This document shows positions 1-10,178 of a DNA stretch of 64,000 bases, in pieces. The notes under the pieces were generated by a model. It saw nothing but the letters and a program-made list of their open reading frames with translations, was not told the DNA's origin and ran no database searches. The stretch is from Larix kaempferi (lineage: Eukaryota; Streptophyta; Pinopsida; Pinales; Pinaceae): contig BSBM01000252.1 of assembly GCA_027924585.1 (NCBI GenBank), positions 3,162,001 through 3,226,000 on the forward strand. The letters are read 5' to 3'. The stretch's first letter is position 1. Each line of letters opens with the position of its first letter. The position numbers were made by a program, and so were the translations under genes.

Positions 1-414
1 ATGATAAATTTCTGGATGAACATTTGTTTGCTGTGTCTATTCAAACCCATTAGTTTGTAGATATAGACAATTATTTAGCAATTGGAAAGCTATCAAACCA
101 TCTCTCCCCACCCAAGAAACATAGGATCATAGTTCAAAGTTCTAATTATTCTTGGGTGGACAATGATATTTTTCGTACTGGTCCTGATCTTATTATTAGA
201 CAATGTGTGAGAGAGGATGAGATGGTAGAGATCCTCCATGCATAACATGGTGGACCATGTGGTGGGCACTTTTATGATAAGAGAACAAAATACAAAGTGT
301 TGCACTCTAGATATTATTGGACAAGCATTTTTAAAGATGTTTCCAAGTATGTCAAGGGATGTGATAGTTGTCAAAGAATGGGTAGACCTACACCTTCCGA
401 TGAGACTCCCTTAC
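1..414 (+). pseudogene. Element A: Ty3/gypsy pol, RNase H-integrase junction and integrase zinc finger (segment 1 of 3)
   Basis: One plus-strand frame from base 3 reads as the end of a Ty3/gypsy RNase H and the start of its integrase. The integrase N-terminal HHCC zinc finger is recognisable: HGGPCGGHF supplies the histidines and GCDSCQRMGRP the CxxC pair, near 250-395. In-frame stops are TAG at 51-53 and one TAA just before HGGPC, so the copy is dead. The frame stops at 414 because copia element B inserted there. Its continuation resumes at 34720, where [18 protein letters not shown] follows in frame once one copy of the 5-bp duplication CTTAC is removed. The upstream reverse transcriptase lies outside the window. 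Family assignment is firm; the lineage within Ty3/gypsy is not decided. Confidence 0.85.
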
Positions 415-985
415 TGTTAGATTTTGAGCATTAATTCAACATACTCTAGGATCTTTACTAAGAGAATAACATGTACAGCATATCAAGTATAACAATGCAT
501 ATCAATCACACCAAGCAATCACATGAGACAATAGGCACAAAAAGTTTCAATGGGGAAAACCATAAAGCTGAAAAACCCCACAACTTCCTCAGAGATAGAA
601 AGAGCAATGATACAACCCAAGTACATAGAAATAGTCCTCCTAGCAGCTGAACCTCCTCCTCCACTAGTGTGCCACTTTATGATTAGTGTAGAAGTGAATA
701 ATGAGGTGATCAAATAGAGTGCTCCCGCACTCTATTTATACTTATCCTGACTTTCCTAATAAACTAGCAGGGTTGATTTCTCTAGAAGAGTCTAATAACC
801 CGTGGTTACATTAATCAGGGTTGACCCCACACTTGGTGGTCTAATAACCCATCACAGCAAGTTACGACACTTGCGACACTTGTCAATACAAATGATGACA
901 CTTCCATATAGAGGAATAATGCCATCTCTATAGGAGTACAATATACATAGGTGAAATACATTCTGAAGTTACATATACATCAACA
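415..985 (-). repeat. Element B (copia) 3' LTR
   Basis: A 571-bp LTR starting TGTTAG and ending CAACA, matched by 34148-34719. It is the 3' LTR because B reads on the minus strand: the polypurine tract lies immediately to its right (CTCCCTCTTAACTAGG on the plus strand) and the primer site lies beside the other LTR. The 5 bp before it (CTTAC, 410-414) equal the 5 bp after the far LTR (34720-34724). The two LTRs differ at many positions, so B is older than C, D and E. Confidence 0.9.
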
Positions 986-2035
986 CTCCCTCTTAACTAG
1001 GAAGGTATTTCTAGACACATATATGCTAGCACAAGTCTTCTCCTTCGGATCATGCTCACTGGATCATTGTCATCATCATCGAATCATTGTCATCATCACT
1101 GCTGCTGCTATCTCAATCAATCTCCAATCTATTAGTCATAGGAAGTTCTACAGAGCCAGTCCTTTTTCATACTGGATGTAGGCCCACCACCTGCAGGTCT
1201 TCATCATCTATAGAGCTAGCCCTTTTTCATGCTGGATGTAGGCCTAGCCTCCATGTAGGTCTTCAACATATCTACGAGTGAGACATCAAGTAGGTACACC
1301 TCAGGACTGATTACACTGCCTCTGCAAAACTTGCAATATCTCCCAGGACTGATTATACTGCCTCTGCAAAACCTACAAGAGCATCTCAGGACTTATCATA
1401 TTCCTCTACAAAACCTGTGTACCATACTGTCACATCATTGTCTTCATATCATCGTCATTGTCCACGGAGCACAACACATATGCACACACACAACACTTAC
1501 ACTCACCAGCATGGAAGGAATTTCCTCTGACCATCTAGGAAAGGCTCAACACTTACACTCACCGGCATGGAAGGACTTTCCTCTGACCATCTAGGAAAGG
1601 CTCACAACACTTACATCGACGACCATGGAGGGACTTTCCTCTAACCATGTCGGAACGAATATAGTAATTACATCATGACCATGGAAGGAATTTCCTCTGA
1701 CCATGTCGGAAAAGCTCAGCAATTACATCACGACCATGTAAGGACTTTCCTATGACCATGTCAGAAAAGCCACGCCAAACACTTACATCTTACCATGGGA
1801 GGACTTTCCTACCACCATGTAAGAATGGCCCCAGCCCTTACATCTTACCATGGGAGGAATTCCCTACCACCATGTAAGAATGGCCCCAACCCTTACATCT
1901 ACACCATAATAGGACTTCCTACCACTATGTGAGAATGGCTCAAACCCTTACATCTACACCATAGGAGGACTTTCCTACCACTATGTGAGAATGGCTTGTG
2001 TGCATCTATGTATCTGGAATCATCACTTCCCCTTG
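986..2035 (-). repeat. Element B 3' noncoding region with three blocks of short tandem repeats
   Basis: This stretch lies between B's RNase H end and its 3' LTR and has no credible ORF. A polypurine tract occupies about 986-1000. Two copies of a unit of about 62 bp lie at 1140-1265 (shared core CTTTTTCATNCTGGATGTAGG). Three copies of a unit of about 46 bp lie at 1300-1425 (CAGGACTGATTA...CCTCTGCAAAACC). A run of diverged units of about 60 bp fills 1495-1995 (CCATGGAAGGACTTTCC type, grading into ACCATGGGAGGACTTTCC). Short inverted repeats such as CCAT...ATGG recur inside the units. Confidence 0.75.
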
Positions 2036-2846
2036 GAAGTTATCTCGATCTGAAGTACACCAAGTCTCCCTCTGAACTATTCAAACTTCACTCTGTCAAG
2101 TGGCTTGGTCAACACGTCGGCTATCTGCTCGTCTGTCACAACATACAGGAGCTTCACTACTCCTCTCTGCACCATATCCCTAATATGGTGATACTTGATC
2201 TCAATGTGCTTCAACTTGTCATGGAACACTGGTTTCTCCAACAACTTCACACAACTCTAGTTGTCGCAATATATACAAGTAGCACTCAGCTGGAGATCAA
2301 ACAAATGAGATAGTAGCTTCCTAAGCCATACTGCCTCACAACTAGATGAACAAGCTGCGACATACTCTGCTTCGGCTGTACTCAGTGCCACACAAGACTA
2401 CTTCCTGCTAAACCAAGAGATCATACTGGATCCCATACTAAAGCAGCACCTCGAAGCACTCTTCTGATCAATGGCACTTCCTGCCCAATTTGAATAAACA
2501 TAACCCTCTAGGTTAAACTTTTGATTTGCCTCATACTTGATCCCATAGTCAACTGTACCCTTCAAGTACCTCAGAATATGCTTTGCAGCTATCAAGTGAA
2601 CATGTCTCGGATCTGTCAAGTACTGGCTCAAGGTTTTCACCGCAAAGTAGATATCTGGTCTTGTATTCATCAGGTACATCAAGGACCTAATCATCGGACG
2701 ATACATCATTGCATCAACCGGCTCAGATGAAGCATCACACAAAAGCTTCAGGTTCGATGCCATATGTGTAACAATGGCCTTGCAGTCCATCATCCTGAAC
2801 CTTTTCAGGATCTCTACTGCATACTTCCCTTGTCCAAGGAAGATTC
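2036..2846 (-). pseudogene. Element B pol: end of reverse transcriptase and RNase H (after the C insertion)
   Basis: Read on the minus strand, this continues the B polyprotein interrupted at 30388. Recognisable blocks in order are GQGKYAVEILKRF, the RT thumb region with RSLMYLMNTRPDIYFAVKTLSQYL, and RNase H with VALSTAEAEYVAACSSSCEAV, CIYCDN, and the ADVLTKPLDRVKFE copia C-terminus near 2060-2110. In-frame stops sit after SWFSRK (where the family has Q or a similar codon), after CDN and within VKFE-FRGRLGV. They fit C-to-T or G-to-A decay. The nearest relative in the window is copia C, which shares most of these motifs. Confidence 0.85.
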
Positions 2847-2847
2847 C

Positions 2848-3337
2848 CGTTAAATATTGTAACTTCTAAGAATATTATATTTGTACATTATTTATTCCGT
2901 AGATGTTCCATCCCTCCGAGGTGATTCTATTATGTATCTGGAGATGTTTATTCCTCCGAGAAGTTGTGGTAACTAGGGTTATTAGACCCACCATGTGGGG
3001 GTCGGCCCTGAGGTTATGTTTTAGGGGTTATTAGACTTCTCCAGGAGAGGTCGGCCCCATTAGGTATTTTTGGTGGTCGGGAGTTAGTATAAATAGAGGA
3101 GGTGAACTCCTCATTAGACACACTTGCTCACTTGAGAAAAGTAGCGCACTTGTCTGGGAGATTTGCTAAGGAGGAGAAGAAGGAGGGAGCACATCTTGTA
3201 TTTTGGTTGATCATCTTATTGAAGAAAGCTTTGCTGGGTTTTCTACCCCATGAGGGTTTCCCAGGGTAAATCTGTGTCTATCTTGTGATTATGTTTCTTT
3301 CAGTGATCTTGCTAGTCTATTTGGTTTAAACTTAACA
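2848..3337 (+). repeat. Element C (copia) 5' LTR
   Basis: A 490-bp LTR matched by 29897-30387. The canonical TG start has decayed to CG here (2848-2849), while the 3' copy keeps TG; both end TTAACA. The primer-binding site follows directly at 3338. The target duplication is imperfect: GATTC at 2842-2846 and GATTT at 30388-30392. A TATA box (TATAAATAG) lies at 3088-3096. I count roughly ten base differences between the two LTRs. Confidence 0.93.
3088..3096 (+). promoter_or_regulatory. TATA box of the element C LTR promoter
   Basis: TATAAATAG lies about 250 bp before the 5' LTR end. It is repeated in C's 3' LTR, in the G LTRs (51490 and 58042) and in the D LTR (8125), all at the equivalent place between U3 and R. 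Function is inferred from position and motif. Confidence 0.6.
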
Positions 3338-3349
3338 TGGTATCAGAGC
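3338..3349 (+). other. Primer-binding site of element C
   Basis: TGGTATCAGAGC directly abuts the 5' LTR. It is the classical complement of the 3' end of plant initiator-methionine tRNA used by copia elements, and it fixes the plus orientation of C. Confidence 0.9.
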
Positions 3350-3800
3350 TAGACTGAATAGGACATCTTTCACAAGGTAAGAATCTCTCTCTCTCTCTCC
3401 GGTGAAGTTTAGGGTTTCAGCAAAGAGTTGGTATTATTAAAATCTGGTTACATGGATGGATAGCCCTTCTCAAGACCAATATTTTGATCCCTAGATCAAA
3501 CTTTTTGGTTGGGTAGAACTCTGGGAAAGTCAAACCCTAATTCTACCAAAAGTGCGATAAACCAGAAATTGGTTTTAGCAGAAAGTTGGTATTTTTGAAA
3601 TCTGATCACATGGCTGGATAGCCCTTCTCAAGACAAATATTTTGATCCCTAGATCAAACTTTTTGGTTGGGTAGAACTCCGGGAAAGTCAAACCCTAATT
3701 CTACCAAAAGTGCGATAAAATTCTGTTTCAGGATCCGGAAAAGTAAAAGGTAACTGTTTAGGTAAGTACTAATCTGTCTCTTGGACTCCCCCAAGAGAAG
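3350..3800 (+). other. Element C 5' leader with a tandem duplication
   Basis: Noncoding leader between the primer site and the gag ATG. About 155 bp is present twice (near 3427-3580 and 3582-3720), both copies carrying GATCCCTAGATCAAAC and TTTTTGGTTGGGTAGAAC. Related sequence occurs in the leaders of copia G (52655-52960) and copia B (33640-33960, minus), so this block is an old shared part of this copia group. Confidence 0.7.
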
Positions 3801-6800
3801 ATGGCTCCAAACACTAAGCTTGAAGACAAGCTAGAAGGTTTAGAAAATTTTCGGGCATGGAAATACAGAATTGGTCTCATTCTTGAAGAGAATGATCTTG
3901 CTCATTATATCAAGGATGAAGTTGCATAACCAGAAGGAGATGAAGCCAAAGAAAAGAATAGGAAGGATTTGATTAGGGCAAAGATAATCATAGCTGATTC
4001 TATTAAATACCACTTGATTCCCCAAGTGGCCTCCAAGAAGACTCCAAAGGAGATGTATGATCCCCTAGGAAGAATGTATGAAGGAAAGAACATCAATAGG
4101 AAGATGAATCTAAGGACTCAATTAAAGAGTACCAAGATGCACAAAGGAGAATCCATTCAAGACTACTTCTCAAGGGTCTCACAAATCAAGGAGCAACTAG
4201 ATGCAATAGGTGATACTCTTGATGAGGATGAACTTGTGATGACTGCTCTCAATGGTCTCACTAGACCTTGGGAATCATTCATACAAACCATGTGTGCCAG
4301 AAAAGAGAGCATGAAGTTTGATATAGTATGGGAGGATTGTGTTCAAGAAGAATCTAGAGTAGCCAATAGAGAAGCTCTTCTCAAAGAGGATAACCAAGCC
4401 TTGGCCACCCATACCAAAAGAAGAAGAATGAGTCATCTCAAGAAAGTTGACCACAAAGGATCTCAACACTTCTCTAGACCTAAAAAGAGAAAAGGACCCA
4501 ATCCAGTAAGAGATCTATCCACAGTCGAATGCTACAATTGTCATCAATTAGGACACATCTCCAGATTTTGTCCTTCACAAAAGAAGAAGTTTGTCCACAA
4601 AAGACACCATGCACATATGGCAGAAAATGACAGTGAAGAAGAAGAAGAAGAAGAAGAAGAAGAAGAAGAGGTAGAGGTAAGACCTAGAAAGAAAAGATAT
4701 AAAGTGAAGAAAGAAGATCCAGAAGAATATGCCCTATTCTCTACACTCTCTGGATCTGTATCTCCTGGAGAAGATACATGGCTTATTGACAGTGGTGCTT
4801 CTAAGCACATGACAGGTCAAAGAAAGACTTTCTCAAATCTTGAAGAAAAGTCTTCTTCACAAAAGGTATCTCTAGGAGATGACTACCAATATCCCATCGA
4901 AGGAATTGGTGAAGCTAGCTACAAGCTATATTCTGGAACACCCTTGAAGATGAAAGACATCTTATATGTACCAGGTTTAAAAAAGAACCTATTCTATATC
5001 TCAGCACTAGATAAGAAAGGTTTTAGAGTGGATTTAATATATGGACAAGTACTCATGTGGTCCAAAGGAAAGACAATTAAAGATGCAGTTGTCATTGGTG
5101 AAGAAGAAAGAGGTCTCTATAAGCTCAAGGGTCATCCAGAAGCTGCTCTTACTCATGAGATCTCTATCCCCAGTGAGCTATGGCATAGAAGATTAACTCA
5201 CATCAACTATAAAGCCTTACCCTATGTAAGCAAGGTAGTCATAGGATTACCAGATTTGAAAGCTGATCATGATGGCTCATGTAAAGGATGTAAGAAAGGG
5301 AAAAATATCAAGAACCCCTTTCCAAAGAGTGAAACAAAGACTAAGAACATTTTGGAGCTAATACACTCAGATGTATGTGGACCAATGCCCACTACTTTTC
5401 TAAGTGGGTTTGAATACTATCTTTCATTCATTGATGACTTTTCAAGGAAAACCTGGATATACTTCCTGAAAGGTAAGAATGAAGTCTTTGGAAAATTCAA
5501 GGAGTTCAAGGCTCTAATAGAAAACTTATCAGAAAAGAGAATCAAAATTCTCAGAACAGATAATGGCGGAGAATTTACCTCAAAGGAATTTGAATACTTT
5601 TGTAAAGAAGCTGGAATTAAAAGGGAACTAACTACTCCTTACAATCCCCAACAAAATGGGGTGGATGAAAGGAAAAATAGAACAATCATGGAAGTTGTGA
5701 AGACTATGATACATGACCAAGATCTTCCCATGCATCTATGGGCTGAAGCAGCCAAGACAACAGTATATGTGCAAAATAGATTATCTCATAGTGCTCTTGA
5801 TTTCAAAACTCTAGAAGAAGTGTTTACAGGAAAGAAGCCTGAGGTAAGTCATCTGAAGATATTTGGATGTCCTGTGTACATTCACATTCCAAAAGAAAAG
5901 AGAACCAAGTTGGACCCTTCTGGTAAGAAGGGAATATTTGTTGGTTATTGTGAATCATCCAAAGCCTTCAGAATTTACATTCCAGGTTTTCATCACATAG
6001 AAATAAGTAGAGATGTAACATTTGATGAAGAAGCAGCTCTCAAGAAATCCAGAAAGTGCCAACTTGAAGAAATCTATGAAGAAGATACATCTCCCAGAAT
6101 CACAGAGGCTGTGCCCATTCCTGAAGATAATTCTCCAGAGGATCATGACATGTTGGAACCTCAAGAGCCTCCTATTGCAGACTTATCTAATAAAAGAAGG
6201 CCAGCATGGGCTAGAGACATTATTCAAGGGGCTGAAAGATATGGAGCTCCTGAAGGCTCCACTAGAGAAAGAAAGAAACCAAAACTAGTGTCCAACTACA
6301 TGGCCCTAATGTGTGATCTTGTGGATCAACTACCTACCAGCTATGAAGAGGAAGCTCAGAAGAAAGAATGGGTAGAAGCAATGACAGAGGAATATCAATC
6401 AATAATGAAAAATGATGTTTGGGATATAGTCCCCAAACCAAAAGATAAAAGTGTGGTTTCTTCCAAATAGATTTTCAAGATAAAACATGCTGTAGATGGT
6501 AGCATTGAAAAATACAAGGCAAGATTTGTAGCTAGAGGATTCTCTCAGAAAGAGGGAATTGACTATGAAGAAACATTTGCACCAGTTGCCAGGTATACTT
6601 CAATTAGAACTATCATGGCACTTGCATCCATGATGAAGTGGAAATTGCACCAAATGGATGTTAAGACAACATTTCTGAATGGTGTAATTGAAGAAGAAGT
6701 ATACATAGAACAACCACAAGGATTTGAGGTCAAGGATGGAAGGACTCATGTATGCAAATTGAAAAAGGCATTATATGGATTAAAGAAAGCTCCCAGGGCT

Positions 6801-7798
6801 TGGTACGGAAGGATTGACAATTTCTTAACAAGCATGGGCTTTACCAAAAGTAAAGCTGATCCCAATCTTTATCTCAAAGTGATGGATGATGAACCAGTTA
6901 TATTGTTGTTATATGTAGATGATCTATTTTTAACTGGAAATGAGAAACAAATTATTGAAAGCAAGAAGAAGCTTTCTTCATAATTCGAGATGAAAGATCT
7001 CGGATTAATGCACTACTTCTTAGGCTTAGAAGTATGGCAAGAATCAAAAGGAATCTTTCTAAATCAAGGTAAGTATACTGTGGAGATTCTCAAAAGATTT
7101 GATATGTTGGAGTGTAAAGCCATGGCTACTCCCATGGACTCCAACTTGAAGTTATTAGTTAATGATTCATCAGAATTAGTGGATATAACTCTATATAGAC
7201 AAATCATTGGATCATTGATGTACTTAACAAATACTAGGCCTGCTATATGCTTTGCTGTAAATACCCTAAGTCAGTATTTAGTAGAACCTAGAAAGGTTCA
7301 CATAATAGCTGCAAAGCATGTAATGAGGTACCTAAAAGGTACTTTAGATTTTGGTCTTTATTATCTCGGAGGTCATGAACTCAGGTTACATGGTTACTCA
7401 GATTCTGACTGGGCAGGTAGTGTCTCAGACAGAAAAAGTACTTCAGGTGGATGTTATGGTCTTGGATCTGCTATGGTTTCATGGTTCAGCAAGAAACAAT
7501 CTTGTGTGGCCCTTAGTACTGCTGAAGCAGAATATATAGCTGCCTGCTCTGCCAGCTGTGAAGCAGTATGGCTTCGAAAACTATTATCTGGAGTGTTTGA
7601 CTTAGAAATGGATCCCACTGTGATTATGTGTGATAATCAAAGCTGCATTAAGATGACTGAAAATCTTGTGTTCCACGATAAGTCAAAACACATTGAGATC
7701 CGATACTTCTATATACGAGATATGGTGCAGAGAGGAGCTATCAAGCTCGAGTATATAAGCACTGAGGATCAGATTGCTGATATCTTAACTAAACCTCT
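3801..7798 (+). pseudogene. Element C gag-pol polyprotein (copia), nearly intact frame, first part
   Basis: One frame runs from ATG 3801 to the D insertion at 7799 and finishes at 27634-27709, about 1357 codons in total. Order of parts: gag (FRAWKYRIGLILEEN near the start); zinc knuckle CYNCHQLGHISRFC near 4530; an acidic Glu run near 4635-4675; protease WLIDSGASKHMTG near 4780; integrase with the HHCC finger and the DDE set (HSDVCG, RTDNGGEF, DERKNRT); reverse transcriptase with LLYVDDL near 6910; RNase H with DSDWAG and ALSTAEAEY. Only three stops interrupt it: TAA 3927-3929, TAG 6468-6470 (a Trp position in relatives) and TAA 6981-6983. No frameshift is needed. It is a typical copia order (integrase before RT), dead or almost dead as written. 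Confidence 0.95.
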
Positions 7799-8523
7799 TG
7801 TTAACACTCAAAAAGTGTTCACTACCTCATCTACCTCATTACATGGCTCATTTGTCCATTTTCCTACCATATTTCCCTTAAAAACCCTAAAAATCCCACT
7901 AAAAAGTCTCCAAAAGGCCTAAAATGCCTCCAAAAGGCCACAAAACAATCAAAAAAGCCTCAAAAAGGCTAAAAAACCCCCTTTTCCTCCAAAAATAGCA
8001 AAATCCCTCTAAAAAGGGAATAAAAAATATAAAATAATGAGGAAAAGGAGGAAAAAACCCTATACAGCTGCCCTAAACCATATGGTTCCCAAAACCATGG
8101 GCCAGCACTCCACCACCAAAAAACTATAAATAGGTGGTGGAGATCCCTTATTCCATATCCACAATCAAGTATACCCTTACTCTGCCAAAATCTCTCTTGA
8201 AACCCTAGCTCACCCTTGAGCTACTTTCACCTTGAGAGCCCCTTTTGGCCCATCCCCACCATTGGAGAAAGAGAAGGAGCACATTGGAGCTTGGAGCAAC
8301 CCTCTTGGACATTGCAAGAGATTCACCAACCTTCACATTGGAGGTAATACTAATACAAAAACCATTATTTACATCTTGTTGTTTATGTTTCATGAACATG
8401 TTTTAGAGTAGTTTACATTTCTGTTTTAGCTTAATAATTTACATTTATTGAACTGCTACTAAGGAGTCCATTCTCCTTAGTAGGTGCTCATTTGCACAAG
8501 CTAGGGGTAAAACCCTAGCTACA
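7799..8523 (+). repeat. Element D (gypsy) 5' LTR
   Basis: A 725-bp LTR starting TGTTAACACTC and ending AGCTACA, matched by 17323-18005 plus 27563-27628. It interrupts C pol within the conserved TKPL-SRVKFE motif. The target duplication CCTCT is at 7794-7798 and 27629-27633. A TATA box, TATAAATAGG, is at about 8125-8134. Solo LTR I (49588-62656) belongs to the same wider family. Confidence 0.93.
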
Positions 8524-8526
8524 GTT

Positions 8527-8540
8527 TTGGCGACTCCCCT
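8527..8540 (+). other. Primer-binding site of element D
   Basis: TTGGCGACTCCCCT lies 3 nt after the LTR. The same GGCGACTCC core follows the LTR of E, and GGCAACTCTGCTGGGGA follows that of F, grouping all three. Sites of this kind are known in Tat/Ogre-like Ty3/gypsy elements. I did not identify the tRNA with certainty. Confidence 0.65.
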
Positions 8541-10178
8541 AAGTTTGAATTTCTGGTTACAATTTTTAAATCTTTTGTTTGTTCGGCTGTCCCTTTCGGC
8601 CGTCGTATACCGCATTTTTTCCCCCAACAGTCGCGTCCCGACCGCGTCTTTCAGGCACTTACCTGCGACCCAACCGCGGCTCTCAGACTGTTTCCGGTGA
8701 CCTGCTGGCCGCTTTCAGTCTGTTACCTACGATTCGGCCGCGGCTATTAGCCTGTTTGATCCAGTCTAACTGCGGCTATTTCCCTATTTTCAGCGTCCTG
8801 CCTGCGGCTTTCGGCCAGTTTCCCGCAACCCGCCGGCGCCTTTCGGCATCTTTCCTGCATCTCGCCTGTGGCTTTCGGCCAGTTTCCTGCAACCCGCCGG
8901 TGCCTTTCGGCGTCTTTCCTGCGTCCCGCCTGCGGCTTTCGGCCAGTTTTCTGCAACCTGCCGGTGCCTTTCATCGTTTTTCCTGCGTCCCAACTGCGTT
9001 TTTCAGCCCAGAACCCGCAACCCACCTGCGACTGTTCATCTGTTTTCCGTGGTCCGACCACCCAGATTTGCCCAAAACCTGCGGTCTGATTTCTGCAAAT
9101 TTTTCCCTGTTTTGAACCTAGAACTTTGCTGCACTATTTTCTGCACTAGCACAGCCCTCTGTCCTACTTGCAGCCACCCTTCCTTACAGCATTTTTCTGC
9201 AGTTTTTATTTCTGTTTCATTTACAGAATCGTTTTTACATTTTCAGCACTTTACATTGGAAAAAGAAAATTGTGCATTTTAAAAGTTCATTTCTGTATTG
9301 TTATTGCTAGATAGAAAGTTTCCCTCCCTAGTGGCACTTTCTACTTGGGTTCATCATCACCTCATGAGCACACACTCTGTCACATAATTCAAGTGAGCCT
9401 TCAAAACTATCTAACTCAACCAATATTCTAACCCCACTTGGGGAACACAAAAGAATCTTTGTAGTTAGGTAGGATCGGGGGGATAGGCTTCCAATAACAC
9501 CCCTCGGTTAGTTGCACTTGAGACATAGTTGTTGTCCAATTAGGGAACCAAAATCCCTTAGTACTTTTTGGCACGGTCACAACCTGTTTACCAGAGGGCC
9601 TCTCCCCTAGGAGGGTTGAAGTCGCGAGACTGGTTCCGGAGGCCTGAGTGGAATACCGCACTCCATTCAGTAACCAAAGGGATACCTTTCGCAGTTCTCG
9701 GGATATCCCTGTATTGGGGTATTGCGGTAAAAGGACCAAACAACAGATTCACCTTTCTGGACGTGTCATGAATGGGGTATCTTAGTTTCCATTCTTCTAG
9801 GATTGACTACCCGGTGTCCCTCCCGGTAGGGGGATATCTTAGCCACTTGGCTTTCCTATTCATATTGTCTGACTTGGATTTCATCACCTTGCAGAGGAAA
9901 TGTCTAATTGAGTCAGAATACTTTTAGTTAGGTGTTTGCATGCTCCCTTACCTCCTTTTGGTCAAGTGAGTCCACCATTTTTTATTTCTAGGAAACCTGC
10001 TACTTGTTGGTATTCTGACCATCTTTGTTGATACTCCACTTATTGTAGCACAGCTGTTGCAGTAGGTGTTTTGAGTTGGTTGTTGGCCTGAGTGCCTTGT
10101 TTTTGAGCTCTCCTTCTGCACACTCGGTTGCATTAGGATTTTTGAGCTGTTTTTCTACTCACCTCAACCCATAGAGAT
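8541..10178 (+). other. Element D 5' leader, including a GC-rich 64-bp tandem repeat
   Basis: Long noncoding leader. From about 8590 to 9010 it is strikingly GC-rich and C-rich compared with its surroundings. It contains an exact 64-bp period (unit starts at 8800, 8864 and 8928; core CTTTCGGCCAGTTTCCTGC) grading upstream into diverged copies (CCGCGGCT...CTG). Sixty-four is not a multiple of three, so the long ORFs crossing it are not credible genes. From 9300 to 10178 I see no repeats or coding similarity. Confidence 0.6.

Noticed and set aside
8579-9115. A 178-codon frame with repeated FRPVSCNPP-like blocks
   Set aside because: It lies in the noncoding leader across a 64-bp repeat, so repeats fall in different frames. 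It looks protein-like only because of the GC-rich composition.
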